NCBI RefSeq assembly: GCF_028606985.1
Contig: NZ_CP117416.1
Coordinates: 561,501-625,500 of the forward strand
DNA from: Paenibacillus kyungheensis
GTDB lineage: Bacteria > Bacillota > Bacilli > Paenibacillales > Paenibacillaceae
Reading direction: 5' to 3'
Length of the DNA stretch: 64,000 bases
The position numbers and the translations under genes were made by a program. Below the pieces are notes generated by a model that had not been told where the DNA came from, searched no databases, and worked only from the letters and a program-made list of their open reading frames with translations. Shown piece after piece: positions 17,045 through 26,095 of the stretch (position 1 is its first letter; each line of letters starts with the position of its first letter).

Positions 17045-17887
17045 TTATTCTGCAAAATCTGCGTTTATCGTTGTCTCTTTCCAATCTTCAATCGTTTGAA
17101 GTAAAGTGGTGAATTTATGAGTAGCTGCTTGATAGGCTGCTTTTCCTAATAGAAGGCGAAGTGGAGGATTATCCGACTCAATTACTTTTAAAATAGCTAG
17201 CGCTGCTTTTTCAGGATCACCGGGTTCTTGACCGCTTGCTTGTTCCATATGATCCAACATCGGACTCAAGGTTTCTTGATAAGCCGAAATAGTTGGTTTG
17301 GTTTTGACCGAGGAACGACCACCCCAGTCTGTTCGGAAAGAACTGGGCTCGATAAGTGTAACATGAATATGAAATGGGCTGACTTCTTGAGCAAGGCTTT
17401 CTGAGATCCCTTCAACAGCATACTTTGTGGCATGATAGTAACCGAGAGTTGGGAACGAAGTGAGCCCACCGATCGAAGATAAATTAATGATATGACCTGA
17501 TTGTTGGTTCCGCATAAATGGGAGTACCGCATTTGTAGCGTTCATAAGTCCCCAGAAGTTAATTTCGAACATTTTACGTGTTTGTTCTTCAATACTTTCT
17601 TCCACAGAAGCAAAATAGCCGATACCTGCATTATTAATTAACACATCAATTTTTCCAAAATGGTCTACAGCAGTATCAACAGCATGTTTAATTTGTTCCG
17701 GGTTCGTTACGTCCAGTTCAAGAACAAGAATGTTAGATGTATATTGTTCTGCTAAGCTTTTTAGTGTATCTGTATTTCTAGCTGTTGCGATAACATTATA
17801 GCCTTCAGCTAATGCTTTTTCCGTAATAGAACGTCCAAAACCACTTGAACTTCCTGTAATAAAAATAACTTTTTGACTAGATATCAA
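17045..17887 (-). CDS. classical SDR oxidoreductase
   Basis: 280-residue short-chain dehydrogenase/reductase. Cofactor motif TGSSSGFG (residues 11-18), NNAG near residue 87, catalytic Ser in NLSSIGG and YHATK (Tyr-x3-Lys). The Arg after the second strand (ARN) suggests NADP(H). Substrate unknown; the C-terminal extension after EPSSFRTDWGG is typical of the group annotated as oxidoreductases of unknown substrate. The promoter upstream has a 19-bp spacer, as in MerR-activated promoters, and the adjacent gene encodes a MerR regulator, so it is probably its target. Confidence 0.9.
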   Translation of the reverse strand: MISSQKVIFITGSSSGFGRSITEKALAEGYNVIATARNTDTLKSLAEQYTSNILVLELDVTNPEQIKHAVDTAVDHFGKIDVLINNAGIGYFASVEESIEEQTRKMFEINFWGLMNATNAVLPFMRNQQSGHIINLSSIGGLTSFPTLGYYHATKYAVEGISESLAQEVSPFHIHVTLIEPSSFRTDWGGRSSVKTKPTISAYQETLSPMLDHMEQASGQEPGDPEKAALAILKVIESDNPPLRLLLGKAAYQAATHKFTTLLQTIEDWKETTINADFAE

Positions 17888-17918
17888 TTTCCTTCACTCC
17901 TTTAAGTGGTATAGATTG

Positions 17919-17949
17919 AGAATACATCTTAAAGGAAGCTTTATGTCAA
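17919..17949 (-). promoter_or_regulatory. MerR-type promoter of the SDR gene
   Basis: On the minus strand TTGACA (17949-17944) and TATTCT (17924-17919) are separated by 19 nt, the long spacer typical of MerR-activated promoters. The spacer carries the dyad TAAAG...CTTTA. It resembles the TTAAAG/CTTTAA palindrome upstream of the merR gene. Confidence 0.7.
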
Positions 17950-17953
17950 ATCG

Positions 17954-18328
17954 TTATTGAAAGTAATCTTTATTAAGTACTTTAAGATCATAATACGTTA
18001 TTTTTTGAATGATTTTTTCTAAGTTTTGATGAATTTGTTTGAGATGTTCTTCTACTTTTTGTTTGTGGTCTACTAAAAATTCGCGTCTTTCAAGTAGCGT
18101 ATCATCTCCAACCACAATTAAATCAATATAGCTTTTTATATCTTTTAGACTCATACCGGTTTCTTTCATCGCAATAACAAGCTTTAACCACTCGATTTGT
18201 TCTTTAGAATATATGCGTCGTCCTATATCATTGCGTGCTATAGCAAGCAAAATTCCTTCTTTTTCATAATAGCGAATAGTAGAAGCATTGATACCAAATA
18301 ATGCTTGAACTTCTCCAATAGTATACAT
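17954..18328 (-). CDS. MerR-family regulator (AdhR-like)
   Basis: 124 residues starting MYTIGEVQALFGINASTIRY. ATG 18328 is chosen over upstream in-frame ATGs because CTGGAGGAAG lies just upstream. Winged HTH at residues 1-70 (YYEKEGIL, RRIYSKEQIEWL) is followed by a coiled-coil dimerisation helix. No Cys-based sensor motif is seen, so the inducer is not a simple metal. It sits upstream of the SDR gene on the same strand and has its own promoter and a palindrome. Confidence 0.9.
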   Translation of the reverse strand: MYTIGEVQALFGINASTIRYYEKEGILLAIARNDIGRRIYSKEQIEWLKLVIAMKETGMSLKDIKSYIDLIVVGDDTLLERREFLVDHKQKVEEHLKQIHQNLEKIIQKITYYDLKVLNKDYFQ

Positions 18329-18341
18329 TGATCTTCCTCCA

Positions 18342-18390
18342 GACTTAAAGTTAACTTTAAGTCCCATTATAATTTTCACAAAGTGTATTA
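18342..18390 (-). promoter_or_regulatory. autoregulatory promoter and 22-bp palindromic operator of merR
   Basis: The minus strand has TTGATA, a 17-nt spacer and TATAAT, followed directly by a perfect 22-bp palindrome at 18342-18363 (half-site GACTTAAAGTT). The palindrome lies between -10 and ribosome binding site, so binding there would block transcription of merR itself. Confidence 0.75.
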
Positions 18391-18465
18391 TCAATCATTG
18401 TCGCAAAATGAAAGTATTGAAGCATCAGTAGTGATTCAGATGATTAGAAACAAATATGCAACATG

Positions 18466-19353
18466 TTAATAAACTTTAAACATTTTATAATTATCTTCAT
18501 AGTACGACATAATAAAGTCGCGAAAATCTCTTGCTGAAGAAGATAACGTTTTATGTTTTACCCAGGATAAGCTTACCGGATAGGTCGTAGAATCGTCTGT
18601 CACTTGTACATAATTTAACCCCAGTGTTCTACACACGGAAATAGGAAGTAAAGCGACACCCTGATCAAGCTTGATAATTTCGACCAGCAAATGGGAATCG
18701 ACCTCAAACGCGATATTGGGGATAAAGCCAGCTTGCTCACAAAGAGAAGTCGTGAAATCACTATACTCTACATTATTAGCTAAAGTGATAAACGGTTCAT
18801 CGGCGACATGACTTAACGAAATTTCATGTTTGCCTGTTAATCGGTGGTTGGAAGGTAGCACGAGAACAATATCTTCATCGACCAGTAAACAACTTTCTAG
18901 CTCCTCATCTTGAATCGGATGACCGGTTATTCCTAAATCTATCTCTCCTTTTTTTAAACTTGTTAATATTTCGCTTTTCACTCCAATCGACTGAAGAATT
19001 TTTGATGTAGGAAAGTGGTTAATATGTTCACTGATTAGACCGGTTAGGAATCTTGGATTGGAAATAGATATTTTGATAGTGTTAGCAATGTGATGTTCCT
19101 GAGATAGAATTTCTATTTGTGCATTTTCAATCTCTATAAAAATCCGGTTTACATGCTTTAGAAGAATTTTCCCAGATGAACTTAGTTGAATATTTCTGCC
19201 TTTCCGATCAAATAGATTAGTTCCTAATTCGTCTTCAAGTCTTTTGATCGTAAGGCTTAAAGAAGGCTGTGCGATATTTAATTGTTGGGCTGCTTTAGAA
19301 ATGTGTTCTGTATAAGCAACAGTCTGAAAGTATTTGAGCTGGAGCAATTCCAT
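18466..19353 (-). CDS. LysR-family transcriptional regulator
   Basis: 295 residues. The N-terminal HTH (QLKYFQTVAYTEHISKAAQQ, then SLSLTIKRLEDELG) is followed by a periplasmic-binding-like effector domain from about residue 90. Divergent from the acetoacetate decarboxylase gene across a 159-bp gap, the classic LysR arrangement, so it probably controls the adc-like/PanE-like pair. Confidence 0.92.
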   Translation of the reverse strand: MELLQLKYFQTVAYTEHISKAAQQLNIAQPSLSLTIKRLEDELGTNLFDRKGRNIQLSSSGKILLKHVNRIFIEIENAQIEILSQEHHIANTIKISISNPRFLTGLISEHINHFPTSKILQSIGVKSEILTSLKKGEIDLGITGHPIQDEELESCLLVDEDIVLVLPSNHRLTGKHEISLSHVADEPFITLANNVEYSDFTTSLCEQAGFIPNIAFEVDSHLLVEIIKLDQGVALLPISVCRTLGLNYVQVTDDSTTYPVSLSWVKHKTLSSSARDFRDFIMSYYEDNYKMFKVY

Positions 19354-19512
19354 AGATACACCTCGCTTATTTATTGGGATAAATGTATATATACATTATT
19401 ATATATTAGATTATATGTAAATATAGATGTAAGATGATTATAGAAGATAGATGATCAAAGACTAACGATAAGCAAACAAATATAAAAAATATGAGTAAAA
19501 GGAAGGTGCATT
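19354..19512. promoter_or_regulatory. divergent LysR/adc control region
   Basis: This AT-rich gap carries overlapping ATGTATATATACAT and TATATGTAAATATAG elements with T-N11-A character expected of LysR boxes, between the two divergent start codons. The decarboxylase gene has AAAGGAAGG just before its ATG. Confidence 0.45.
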
Positions 19513-20262
19513 ATGAGAATAGATATAAATAATATTGCCCAAAATCTTAACACACCATTAACCGCACCCGCTTACCCTATGCCACCTTATAAATTTGTTA
19601 ACCGTGAATATCTGAATATTATTTACCGCACAGATGCCAAAGCTTTACGAGCAGCAGTACCGGAACCTCTTGAAATAATCGGCGATCCTCTGGTCAAATT
19701 CGAAGTGATGTGGATGCCAGACGTATCGGGATTAGGCGCTTATACTGAAGCTGGACAAGTGATTCCTGTCCGGTTTAATGGTGAAGATGGAGATTATACG
19801 CATTCGATGTACGTCGATAATTTTCCAGCGATTGCAAGTGGTCGGGAACTGACTGCGTATCCTAAGAAGTTAGGTGCACCGAAGCTTTATGTCGATTCAG
19901 ATACGCTAGTAGGTACGCTGGATTACGGTTCACTTCGTGTAGCTACTGCTACGATGGGATATAAGCATGTTGAGATGGATAAAGAAATTGCTAAAAATGA
20001 AATTTGTCGACCTACTTTTATGGTTAAGATTGCTACAGATTACAATGGAAATTTGAAGATTTGCGATTTGGTACGAACACAGATAACGAATATAGACGTG
20101 AAAGGGGCTTGGAGTGGGCCGGCTAGACTGCAATTATTTGAACATGCACTAGCTCCACTTGCAGACTTGCCTGTATTAGAAGTTGTTTCAGCATCTCATA
20201 TTCTGACGGATTTAACGTTGAATGCTGCACAACCTGTATATAATTACCTAGAAGAAAAATAA
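19513..20262 (+). CDS. adc: acetoacetate decarboxylase family protein
   Basis: 249 residues, full family length. The signature GRELTAYPKKLGAP contains the adjacent Lys pair, one of which forms the Schiff base with acetoacetate in the Clostridium enzyme. Upstream segments MPPYKFVNREYLNIIYRTDA and PVRFNGEDGDYTHSMYVDN are also typical. Product: acetone plus CO2, or a related beta-keto acid decarboxylation. It is 13 nt upstream of a PanE-like reductase, which suggests a joint ketone/keto-acid pathway. No CoA-transferase is nearby, so classical acetone formation is not established. Confidence 0.85.
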   Translation: MRIDINNIAQNLNTPLTAPAYPMPPYKFVNREYLNIIYRTDAKALRAAVPEPLEIIGDPLVKFEVMWMPDVSGLGAYTEAGQVIPVRFNGEDGDYTHSMYVDNFPAIASGRELTAYPKKLGAPKLYVDSDTLVGTLDYGSLRVATATMGYKHVEMDKEIAKNEICRPTFMVKIATDYNGNLKICDLVRTQITNIDVKGAWSGPARLQLFEHALAPLADLPVLEVVSASHILTDLTLNAAQPVYNYLEEK

Positions 20263-20275
20263 GGGAGATTTTGAA

Positions 20276-21316
20276 ATGAGAATTGCAGTTTTAGGAGCAG
20301 GTTCATTAGGAACTATCGTTGGAGCATATCTTGCTGCTGGAGGAATAGATGTTGAGTTAATTGATTCATATCAAGAACATGTAGATACTCTCAATCAAGT
20401 AGGTGCTAAAGTCATTGGAACGACAGAATTTCAGGCTAAAGTGAAAGCTATCACCCCTGAAAACAAGTCAGGAAAGTATGATTTAGTCTTACTGTTAACC
20501 AAACAATTATATAACGACGCTGTTCTGCAAGAGTTGCTACCTTTTTTAAAAGAAGATAGTGTTGTCTGTTCTTTGCAAAATGGTATACCTGAAAACAACG
20601 TGGCTTCTATCGTTGGGGAAAAACGTGTTATAGCAGGTTCTGTTGAATTTGGAGCTACTTTTATCGAACCCGGCGTATCTCAACTTACAACCGAGTATAA
20701 CCAGTTTAAAGAGTACGCTTTTCAAATTGGAGAATTAAACGGTAAAACGACAGAAAGAATCCAGCAGATCAAATCCGTGTTAGATCTTGTAGGCGGAACA
20801 CATATTTCCGATAACTTAGTTGGAACAAAGTGGTCCAAATTACTGATTAACAATGCATTCAGTGGGTTGTCAGCAGCATTGAACGGAGAATATGGATCTA
20901 TTCTTGATCATGAAGTTGGTATTGTTAGTGCCGTTCATATCGCTGATGAGACGATAAAAGTTGGACACGCCAATGGTGTCGCTTTTGCTAAAATGGGTGG
21001 ATTTGATATAGAATCTTTGGAATTAAACAGCGAAAATGATATCCCTGAACGTATCCAAACCTTTAGAGTAGTGATGGAACCATCCAGATTGCTAAGAGCA
21101 AGTATGCTTCAGGATCTGGAGAAAAAACGTAAAACAGAAATCGATTATATTAATGGCGTTGTTCCAACAATGGCAGAAGGTACTGGCATCCCAACACCTT
21201 TTAACGATTTGGTTATAGCACAAGTCAAATCTGCCGAAGAATCTCAAACGGTGCCTACATTTGATACAAATATAAAAGCTTTTGAACAGTTATTGAGTAT
21301 TAAGCAGAAAGTATAA
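20276..21316 (+). CDS. ketopantoate-reductase (PanE/ApbA)-family oxidoreductase
   Basis: 346 residues. N-terminal Rossmann motif GAGSLGTIVGAYLA (residues 7-20), a second motif LLLTKQLYND (the family KxxQ/KxxD segment), and the helical C-terminal domain with GTKWSKLLINNAFSG. This is PanE-like, but the partner gene and length (longer than typical PanE at about 300) suggest it reduces another 2-keto or 3-keto acid. Cotranscribed with the acetoacetate decarboxylase-like gene. Confidence 0.85.
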   Translation: MRIAVLGAGSLGTIVGAYLAAGGIDVELIDSYQEHVDTLNQVGAKVIGTTEFQAKVKAITPENKSGKYDLVLLLTKQLYNDAVLQELLPFLKEDSVVCSLQNGIPENNVASIVGEKRVIAGSVEFGATFIEPGVSQLTTEYNQFKEYAFQIGELNGKTTERIQQIKSVLDLVGGTHISDNLVGTKWSKLLINNAFSGLSAALNGEYGSILDHEVGIVSAVHIADETIKVGHANGVAFAKMGGFDIESLELNSENDIPERIQTFRVVMEPSRLLRASMLQDLEKKRKTEIDYINGVVPTMAEGTGIPTPFNDLVIAQVKSAEESQTVPTFDTNIKAFEQLLSIKQKV

Positions 21317-21422
21317 TATCTAAATAAAGCATGCCAAATCATTAGGTTAGTCGTTAATTATAATAGGAATTTTGATGCTATAAATAGCATATCTACTGCA
21401 AAAATAGAATAACTAAAGCGAA

Positions 21423-21458
21423 AAAAAGAACACCAGACTGCTATGCTGGTGTTCTTTT
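21423..21458. terminator. bidirectional terminator
   Basis: AAAAAGAACACCAG pairs with CTGGTGTTCTTTT around a 9-nt loop, between convergent genes. Confidence 0.9.
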
Positions 21459-21517
21459 CTAGGTAAAAGTAGTAAAAGTCTATATTGTTGTAAAAGTATA
21501 GCTATATTTTATTTACA

Positions 21518-22369
21518 TCACAATTCCACTCTCAAGTTACCGAGCATCTTAGCGGTTTCGGGATCAAGATAGGATAAGAAAAGGCTTGCTGCTGTATCCA
21601 GAGTAGCAATCTGCTCCATATCTTCTACACTTAGCTCAAAGTCGAAAATATCAAAGTTCTCAGCAAGACGTTCTCGACGTACTGACTTGGGAATTACGAC
21701 AACATCGCGTTGAACAAGCCAGCGTAATATAACTTGGGCGACTGATTTGGAATGCTTTTCAGCAATAGAAGTTAGCAATTCGTTACTAAACATCTGGTTA
21801 CGTCCTTCTGCAAAAGGCCCCCACGATTGGATCTGTACACCTTGTTCTTGCATAAAAGTAGCGTTATCGATCTGTTGATGAAAAGGATGGGTTTCGACTT
21901 GATTGATCGCAGGTACGATATCATTATGCACGATCAGATCCATTAAGCGATCAGGCAAAAAGTTGCTAACACCGATCGCTTTGATTTTCCCTTCTTTATA
22001 AAGTTCTTCCATCGCTCGCCAAGCTCCATAATAATCACCAAATGGCTGATGAATTAGATATAGATCTAGATAGTCGACTTGAAGTTTGTGTAAAGACTTG
22101 GCAAAAGCGGCTTTGGCACTCTCGTAGCCAGCATCTTGAATCCACAGCTTGGTCGTAATAAATATTTCTTCGCGGGGCACACTACTACGCTTGATAGCAC
22201 GTCCTACCGCTTCTTCGTTCATATAGCCAGCCGCTGTATCAATCAAACGATATCCAATCTGTAACGCTTCATAGACAGCATTTTCACATTCTTCTGCATC
22301 TGGAATCTGATAGACACCAAAGCCTAAGATGGGCATAGTAACACCATTATTCAATGTGACAGTTTGCAT
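21518..22369 (-). CDS. aldo/keto reductase
   Basis: 283 residues starting [18 protein letters not shown]; the ATG at 22369 follows a GGAGG box, whereas the longer reading has none. All four catalytic residues are visible: Asp and Tyr in [10 protein letters not shown], Lys in FITTKLW, His in [12 protein letters not shown]-binding segment [13 protein letters not shown]. Similar to 2,5-diketo-gluconate-reductase-type AKR5 enzymes; substrate unknown. Divergent from a MerR gene at 22546, which probably regulates it. Confidence 0.92.
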   Translation of the reverse strand: MQTVTLNNGVTMPILGFGVYQIPDAEECENAVYEALQIGYRLIDTAAGYMNEEAVGRAIKRSSVPREEIFITTKLWIQDAGYESAKAAFAKSLHKLQVDYLDLYLIHQPFGDYYGAWRAMEELYKEGKIKAIGVSNFLPDRLMDLIVHNDIVPAINQVETHPFHQQIDNATFMQEQGVQIQSWGPFAEGRNQMFSNELLTSIAEKHSKSVAQVILRWLVQRDVVVIPKSVRRERLAENFDIFDFELSVEDMEQIATLDTAASLFLSYLDPETAKMLGNLRVEL

Positions 22370-22545
22370 GATTATTCCTCCTGTACTGGTTTTGTATTTG
22401 AAATAGCAAATGATCACTTCTATATACATAACGCGTGAATATAGATTCTGCTTGTGATGTGTTTGCAGTATAATGAGCTTATTCCCTTCGTGCTACACGA
22501 AGTCAAGCGATTCTCTATCATGAATTTGGAAAGGTGGATATGGCG

Positions 22546-22977
22546 ATGCTTACTGTAAAAGAAGCTGCTCTGATGACAGGACTTACCGAACATGCTGTAC
22601 GCTTTTACACTGATAAAGGATTAGTGCCTAGTGTCCAACGTAACAAAAATAATATTCGGTTATTTGATGAAGAATCGATTAACTGGTTGTATGGAGCAAG
22701 ATGTCTCAAGCAGACAGGAATGCCGATTGAAACGATCAAATTATACGTTGACCTGTGCTTAGAAGGAGATGCGACTATTCCTCAGCGCAATGAAATGATG
22801 ATGGAATACAAAGAAGTGGCTTTGATCCAACTACAAGAAGCACAGAAGCGAGTAGCCCATTTGGAACAAAAAACGATTCAATATCAGGCTATTCTTACGG
22901 AGGGTATTGCTGATACGACTAATCCTCGTACATGGGGAAAAGATAAAGCGATATCTGCAACGCCCACACATTCCTAA
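22546..22977 (+). CDS. MerR-family regulator
   Basis: 143 residues from ATG 22546 (MLTVKEAALMTGLTEHAVRF). In-frame alternatives are ATG 22540 and GTG 22534; 22546 gives the best distance to AAGGTGG (22531-22537). N-terminal winged HTH, then a long coiled coil (YKEVALIQLQEAQKRVAHLE) and a polar tail. Divergent from the aldo/keto reductase. Confidence 0.88.
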   Translation: MLTVKEAALMTGLTEHAVRFYTDKGLVPSVQRNKNNIRLFDEESINWLYGARCLKQTGMPIETIKLYVDLCLEGDATIPQRNEMMMEYKEVALIQLQEAQKRVAHLEQKTIQYQAILTEGIADTTNPRTWGKDKAISATPTHS

Positions 22978-23054
22978 GTTTTAGTGATAACAAGGAAAGA
23001 TTTGTCTCATACTCAAAGTCGTTGGACTGTCTTATTACTTTAAAATAGATCATC

Positions 23055-23093
23055 AAAAAGCTCTTTAGTACTTTATAGACTAAAGAGCTTTTT
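23055..23093. terminator. bidirectional terminator
   Basis: AAAAAGCTCTTTAGT pairs with ACTAAAGAGCTTTTT, between convergent merR and acetyltransferase genes. Confidence 0.9.
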
Positions 23094-23114
23094 AATATAT
23101 AGATCTGCTTATTT

Positions 23115-23993
23115 TTAATGATTTATTGAAAGAAGTGGCAGTGAATAATAATGAAATTCAGCGGAAATTTCAAATCCGACAGACGTGTAAAGACGTAATG
23201 CATGTCGATTTGCTGTGACTACACTTAAGCGAATTTGAGTGTATTGTTGATCTTGTAATAAAGTAATCAGTTGAGTAAGAATATCTCGACCATAGCCTTT
23301 ACCTTGCTCTGTAGGAAGTACACAAAAATCATGTATAACCGCGGTATGAGCTTGAATGGTATTGACTCGAATCATTCCGACAGGATTGGATTGGTGTAGA
23401 GCCAGATAAGTTAATCGGCTAGGCTCTTGACTTGTGTTCTCCAGATACTCCTTAGTCCAGGACTCTGAATCTTCAAAAGCTTGCGCAAAACAGTAGATAA
23501 GAAAGGCAGTATCCTTTTTGTTGGCAACTCTTATAGTAAGATGATTGTAGTAGGGCATCCTATCTTGTATAGAATTAAAAGTCATCGAGAATTGAGAATG
23601 ACTAAAATCAGCGTCGATATGCCCTATACAATCGATACCTGATTGTGAGTTAGAAGGGACTCTAAAAAGACAATGTTGTATATTTACAAGATGCATATCT
23701 GCAACTGCATGATTCAATAAATTTCTAAAAATACCATTACGACGGAACTCTGGATGAACCATAGCATTGATATTAGCTTCAATCCTGTCTGAAGTATACC
23801 AGCTTAGAAAACCGATAAGCTGATCTTCGTTATAGCACAGAAAAGCCTCATCTCCATGTATTGCTTTCAAACTTTCTACCCCAACTCGTAAGTCTGATGC
23901 GTCAGAAAGTGCACATATTTGTTCTAATAATCGAATTTGATCAATTTGCTGATTTGAAAAATCAGTCATTTTACTAATCGTATACGTTGGCAT
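23115..23993 (-). CDS. GNAT acetyltransferase with two GNAT-like halves
   Basis: 292 residues, about twice a single GNAT domain. The N-terminal half has HPEFRRNGIFRNLLNHAV (degenerate acetyl-CoA loop). The C-terminal half has the full motif CVLPTEQGKGYGRDILTQLI and the usual LSVVTANRHALRLYTSVGFE. Double-GNAT proteins usually have one catalytic half, here the second. Substrate unknown. Confidence 0.88.
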   Translation of the reverse strand: MPTYTISKMTDFSNQQIDQIRLLEQICALSDASDLRVGVESLKAIHGDEAFLCYNEDQLIGFLSWYTSDRIEANINAMVHPEFRRNGIFRNLLNHAVADMHLVNIQHCLFRVPSNSQSGIDCIGHIDADFSHSQFSMTFNSIQDRMPYYNHLTIRVANKKDTAFLIYCFAQAFEDSESWTKEYLENTSQEPSRLTYLALHQSNPVGMIRVNTIQAHTAVIHDFCVLPTEQGKGYGRDILTQLITLLQDQQYTQIRLSVVTANRHALRLYTSVGFEISAEFHYYSLPLLSINH

Positions 23994-24001
23994 AACTTTG
24001 T

Positions 24002-24271
24002 TTATCCTCTAAGAGTCGGAAATACGTAGTTTATGGACGAATAGACGTTATCCTTCTCGTTTCTGTCCAGATCATTATAGTTACCAATAGCAACGCCCCC
24101 TAGAATGATAATGAGTTTAGTATTGCTTAAATGATAGCGAGAATCAACAACAAAATAGAACGGATACATTGCTATTTCATCGGTTTGGCTCCAATTAGCT
24201 AGGTGAGAGAGTGAAATTTGTATCATTTGGATGAATACATAGAATACAATAATTGTAGATTTACATAGCAA
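24002..24271 (-). CDS. possible small protein, weakly supported
   Basis: 89 codons ending 8 nt before the GNAT start. The C-terminal 60 residues (MYPFYFVVDSRYHLSNTKLI ... NDLDRNEKDNVYSSINY) have protein-like composition, but the N-terminus is hydrophobic and no convincing ribosome binding site is seen. It occupies the whole gap up to the SMI1 gene's start, so it also overlaps that gene's promoter. It may be a fragment of a lost gene. Unrecognised. Confidence 0.3.
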   Translation of the reverse strand: MLCKSTIIVFYVFIQMIQISLSHLANWSQTDEIAMYPFYFVVDSRYHLSNTKLIIILGGVAIGNYNDLDRNEKDNVYSSINYVFPTLRG

Positions 24272-24285
24272 GGAGCGATGCAGAG

Positions 24286-24729
24286 ATGAACACTATACAG
24301 TCGATCAAAAAACGATATGATCTACTATTTCCAGATAATGTGATCACACCACAGGTAGTAGCTAAGATGGAACAGCAACTACAGTTGCAATTACCTGACG
24401 ATTTTAAAGAGATTGCTTTATTTTTTAATGGAGGGTTGATTGGAGGTATTTCTATATTTAGTTATGATCACTATACACCCAATATAATAGAAGAAACGCT
24501 TCGCTTGCGAAAAGATATTCAGTTTCCTCATTCTTTGCTATTTCTAGCAGAGCCTGCCGAAAGTATAATCGTACTGGATACAGCACAGACTCCAGCAGTG
24601 ATCTGGTGCGATAGTATAGATGTACATCAACTACATGATCGCTCTTTTCAGATAGCGCCGGATACGTGGCATACATTTGGTGACTTTTTTGAATATCTAT
24701 TAACACAAGAAGAAGCAGAACAAGAATAA
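24286..24729 (+). CDS. SMI1/KNR4 family protein
   Basis: 147 residues with the SMI1/KNR4 fold pattern: VVAKMEQQLQLQLPDDFKEI near the N-terminus, FFNGGLIGG, a central FPHSLLFLAEPAE strand pair and a C-terminal FGDFFEYLL. Members often act as immunity proteins in contact-dependent toxin systems, but standalone copies are common. ATG 24286 has AAGGAG upstream. No toxin gene is adjacent. Confidence 0.8.
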   Translation: MNTIQSIKKRYDLLFPDNVITPQVVAKMEQQLQLQLPDDFKEIALFFNGGLIGGISIFSYDHYTPNIIEETLRLRKDIQFPHSLLFLAEPAESIIVLDTAQTPAVIWCDSIDVHQLHDRSFQIAPDTWHTFGDFFEYLLTQEEAEQE

Positions 24730-24850
24730 TAAATATAAAAATCATCTCATGTTATAACATGGGTATAACAGAATGATTGAAAAGATAGCAGATAGTTGAG
24801 TTGATTAGCATCTATCTACAGATATACAGCTTTTCCTCAATATCGACCGT

Positions 24851-24886
24851 CAAGTAGATGTATATCTTTGCCTATTGTTCTACAAT
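24851..24886 (+). promoter_or_regulatory. promoter with response-regulator-like box (kinase operon)
   Basis: CAAGTAGATGTATA (24851-24864) is followed after 16 nt by TACAAT (24881-24886). The same 14-mer with one change and identical spacing occurs at 26825, so this is probably the binding site of the response regulator encoded between them. Confidence 0.55.
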
Positions 24887-24919
24887 AAATAAAATCGTAT
24901 AGAGCAGTGGGGGAAACAT

Positions 24920-26083
24920 ATGGGTATTGAACAGGAAAAAACGTATAGATATTTGATCCGTATATTTGGAACGATCGCACTGATGATTACCAGTTATAAC
25001 GAATATGTAAGTTATGGAGCAGTAAATCAGTATGGCACATTATTGATCTTATTTCTGTATATATTGATTATTTGGGTTCCGAAAATATGGCGTAGTCGAA
25101 CGATCTATATTATTCTTTCCATCATCATTATCAGCACAGCGTTATATCTTCATTATCAATACGGATCTGTGAATTCAAGCCTATTATGGCCATTGTTGTT
25201 TTTGAGTGTATTTATTAATCGAGATTATCGGTATGTGACTATCATCGTTAGTCTGGTAACGATTACTGTGATTGCATTAGTATACGCTTTTTCTTTTGGT
25301 AGTTTGCTAGCGATTATTGGTATTTTTCTAGTGGTACGTAGTTCTCAGATACGTCAAAATGCACATGCTTTAACAAAATCCCATCTCGATCAATTGGATC
25401 AAGCTCATCGAGAGTTACAAGAAGCTCATCTAGAACTGCAAGAAGCAAGCGCACATTCGGTACGTTATGCAGCATTGGAAGAGCGAACCCGTCTGGCAAG
25501 AGAAATACATGATGGATTAGGGCATCAACTGACATCGTTGATTATTCAATTACAGGCTTTGGAGATTATGCAATCGACAGAACCAGAGCATATGCCAGAG
25601 CGTATTAAGCAACTGATCTCGATTGCTCGTCAGGCGCTGACAGAAGTACGCATAGCCGTCAAAGAATGGTCAAACGATGAGATGGGCTTAGGATTGGTCG
25701 CTTTGAAAGGATTGATCACGCAGACAGGGCAACGCTCTGCACTCAAGCTTACATTTGTAGAAGATTCTCCGATTACCGAATGGTCGATTCAGACCAGTAT
25801 TGTCTTGTACCGGGTGCTACAAGAATCGTTAACCAATGTGCTTCGTCATGCACAAGCAGATACCGCTTCTGTACATATTCAGGAGAAAGACCATAATGTG
25901 TATTTGCGTATTTCAGATAATGGTGTATATACCGATACAGATTCATTGAAGATAGGCTATGGATTAAAAAATATGAAAGAACGCTGTGAGCAACAGGGCG
26001 GAACCTGTCAGTTTGAGCCTGTGTTACCTCATGGTTTGTCTATTCAAGCTGTAATCCCTATCGGAAATCCAACCCAATCATAA
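24920..26083 (+). CDS. NarL-type sensor histidine kinase
   Basis: 387 residues. Five or so membrane helices in residues 10-145, then a coiled coil (LDQLDQAHRELQEAHLELQE), the HisKA_3 phosphoacceptor EERTRLAREIHDGLGHQLTS (His about residue 196) and a HATPase domain with QESLTNVLRHAQ and GYGLKNMKERCEQQGG. No extracellular sensor domain, so it probably senses a membrane or envelope signal like DesK/LiaS relatives. It is 12 nt upstream of the response regulator. Confidence 0.93.
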   Translation: MGIEQEKTYRYLIRIFGTIALMITSYNEYVSYGAVNQYGTLLILFLYILIIWVPKIWRSRTIYIILSIIIISTALYLHYQYGSVNSSLLWPLLFLSVFINRDYRYVTIIVSLVTITVIALVYAFSFGSLLAIIGIFLVVRSSQIRQNAHALTKSHLDQLDQAHRELQEAHLELQEASAHSVRYAALEERTRLAREIHDGLGHQLTSLIIQLQALEIMQSTEPEHMPERIKQLISIARQALTEVRIAVKEWSNDEMGLGLVALKGLITQTGQRSALKLTFVEDSPITEWSIQTSIVLYRVLQESLTNVLRHAQADTASVHIQEKDHNVYLRISDNGVYTDTDSLKIGYGLKNMKERCEQQGGTCQFEPVLPHGLSIQAVIPIGNPTQS

Positions 26084-26095
26084 GGAGAAATAATC

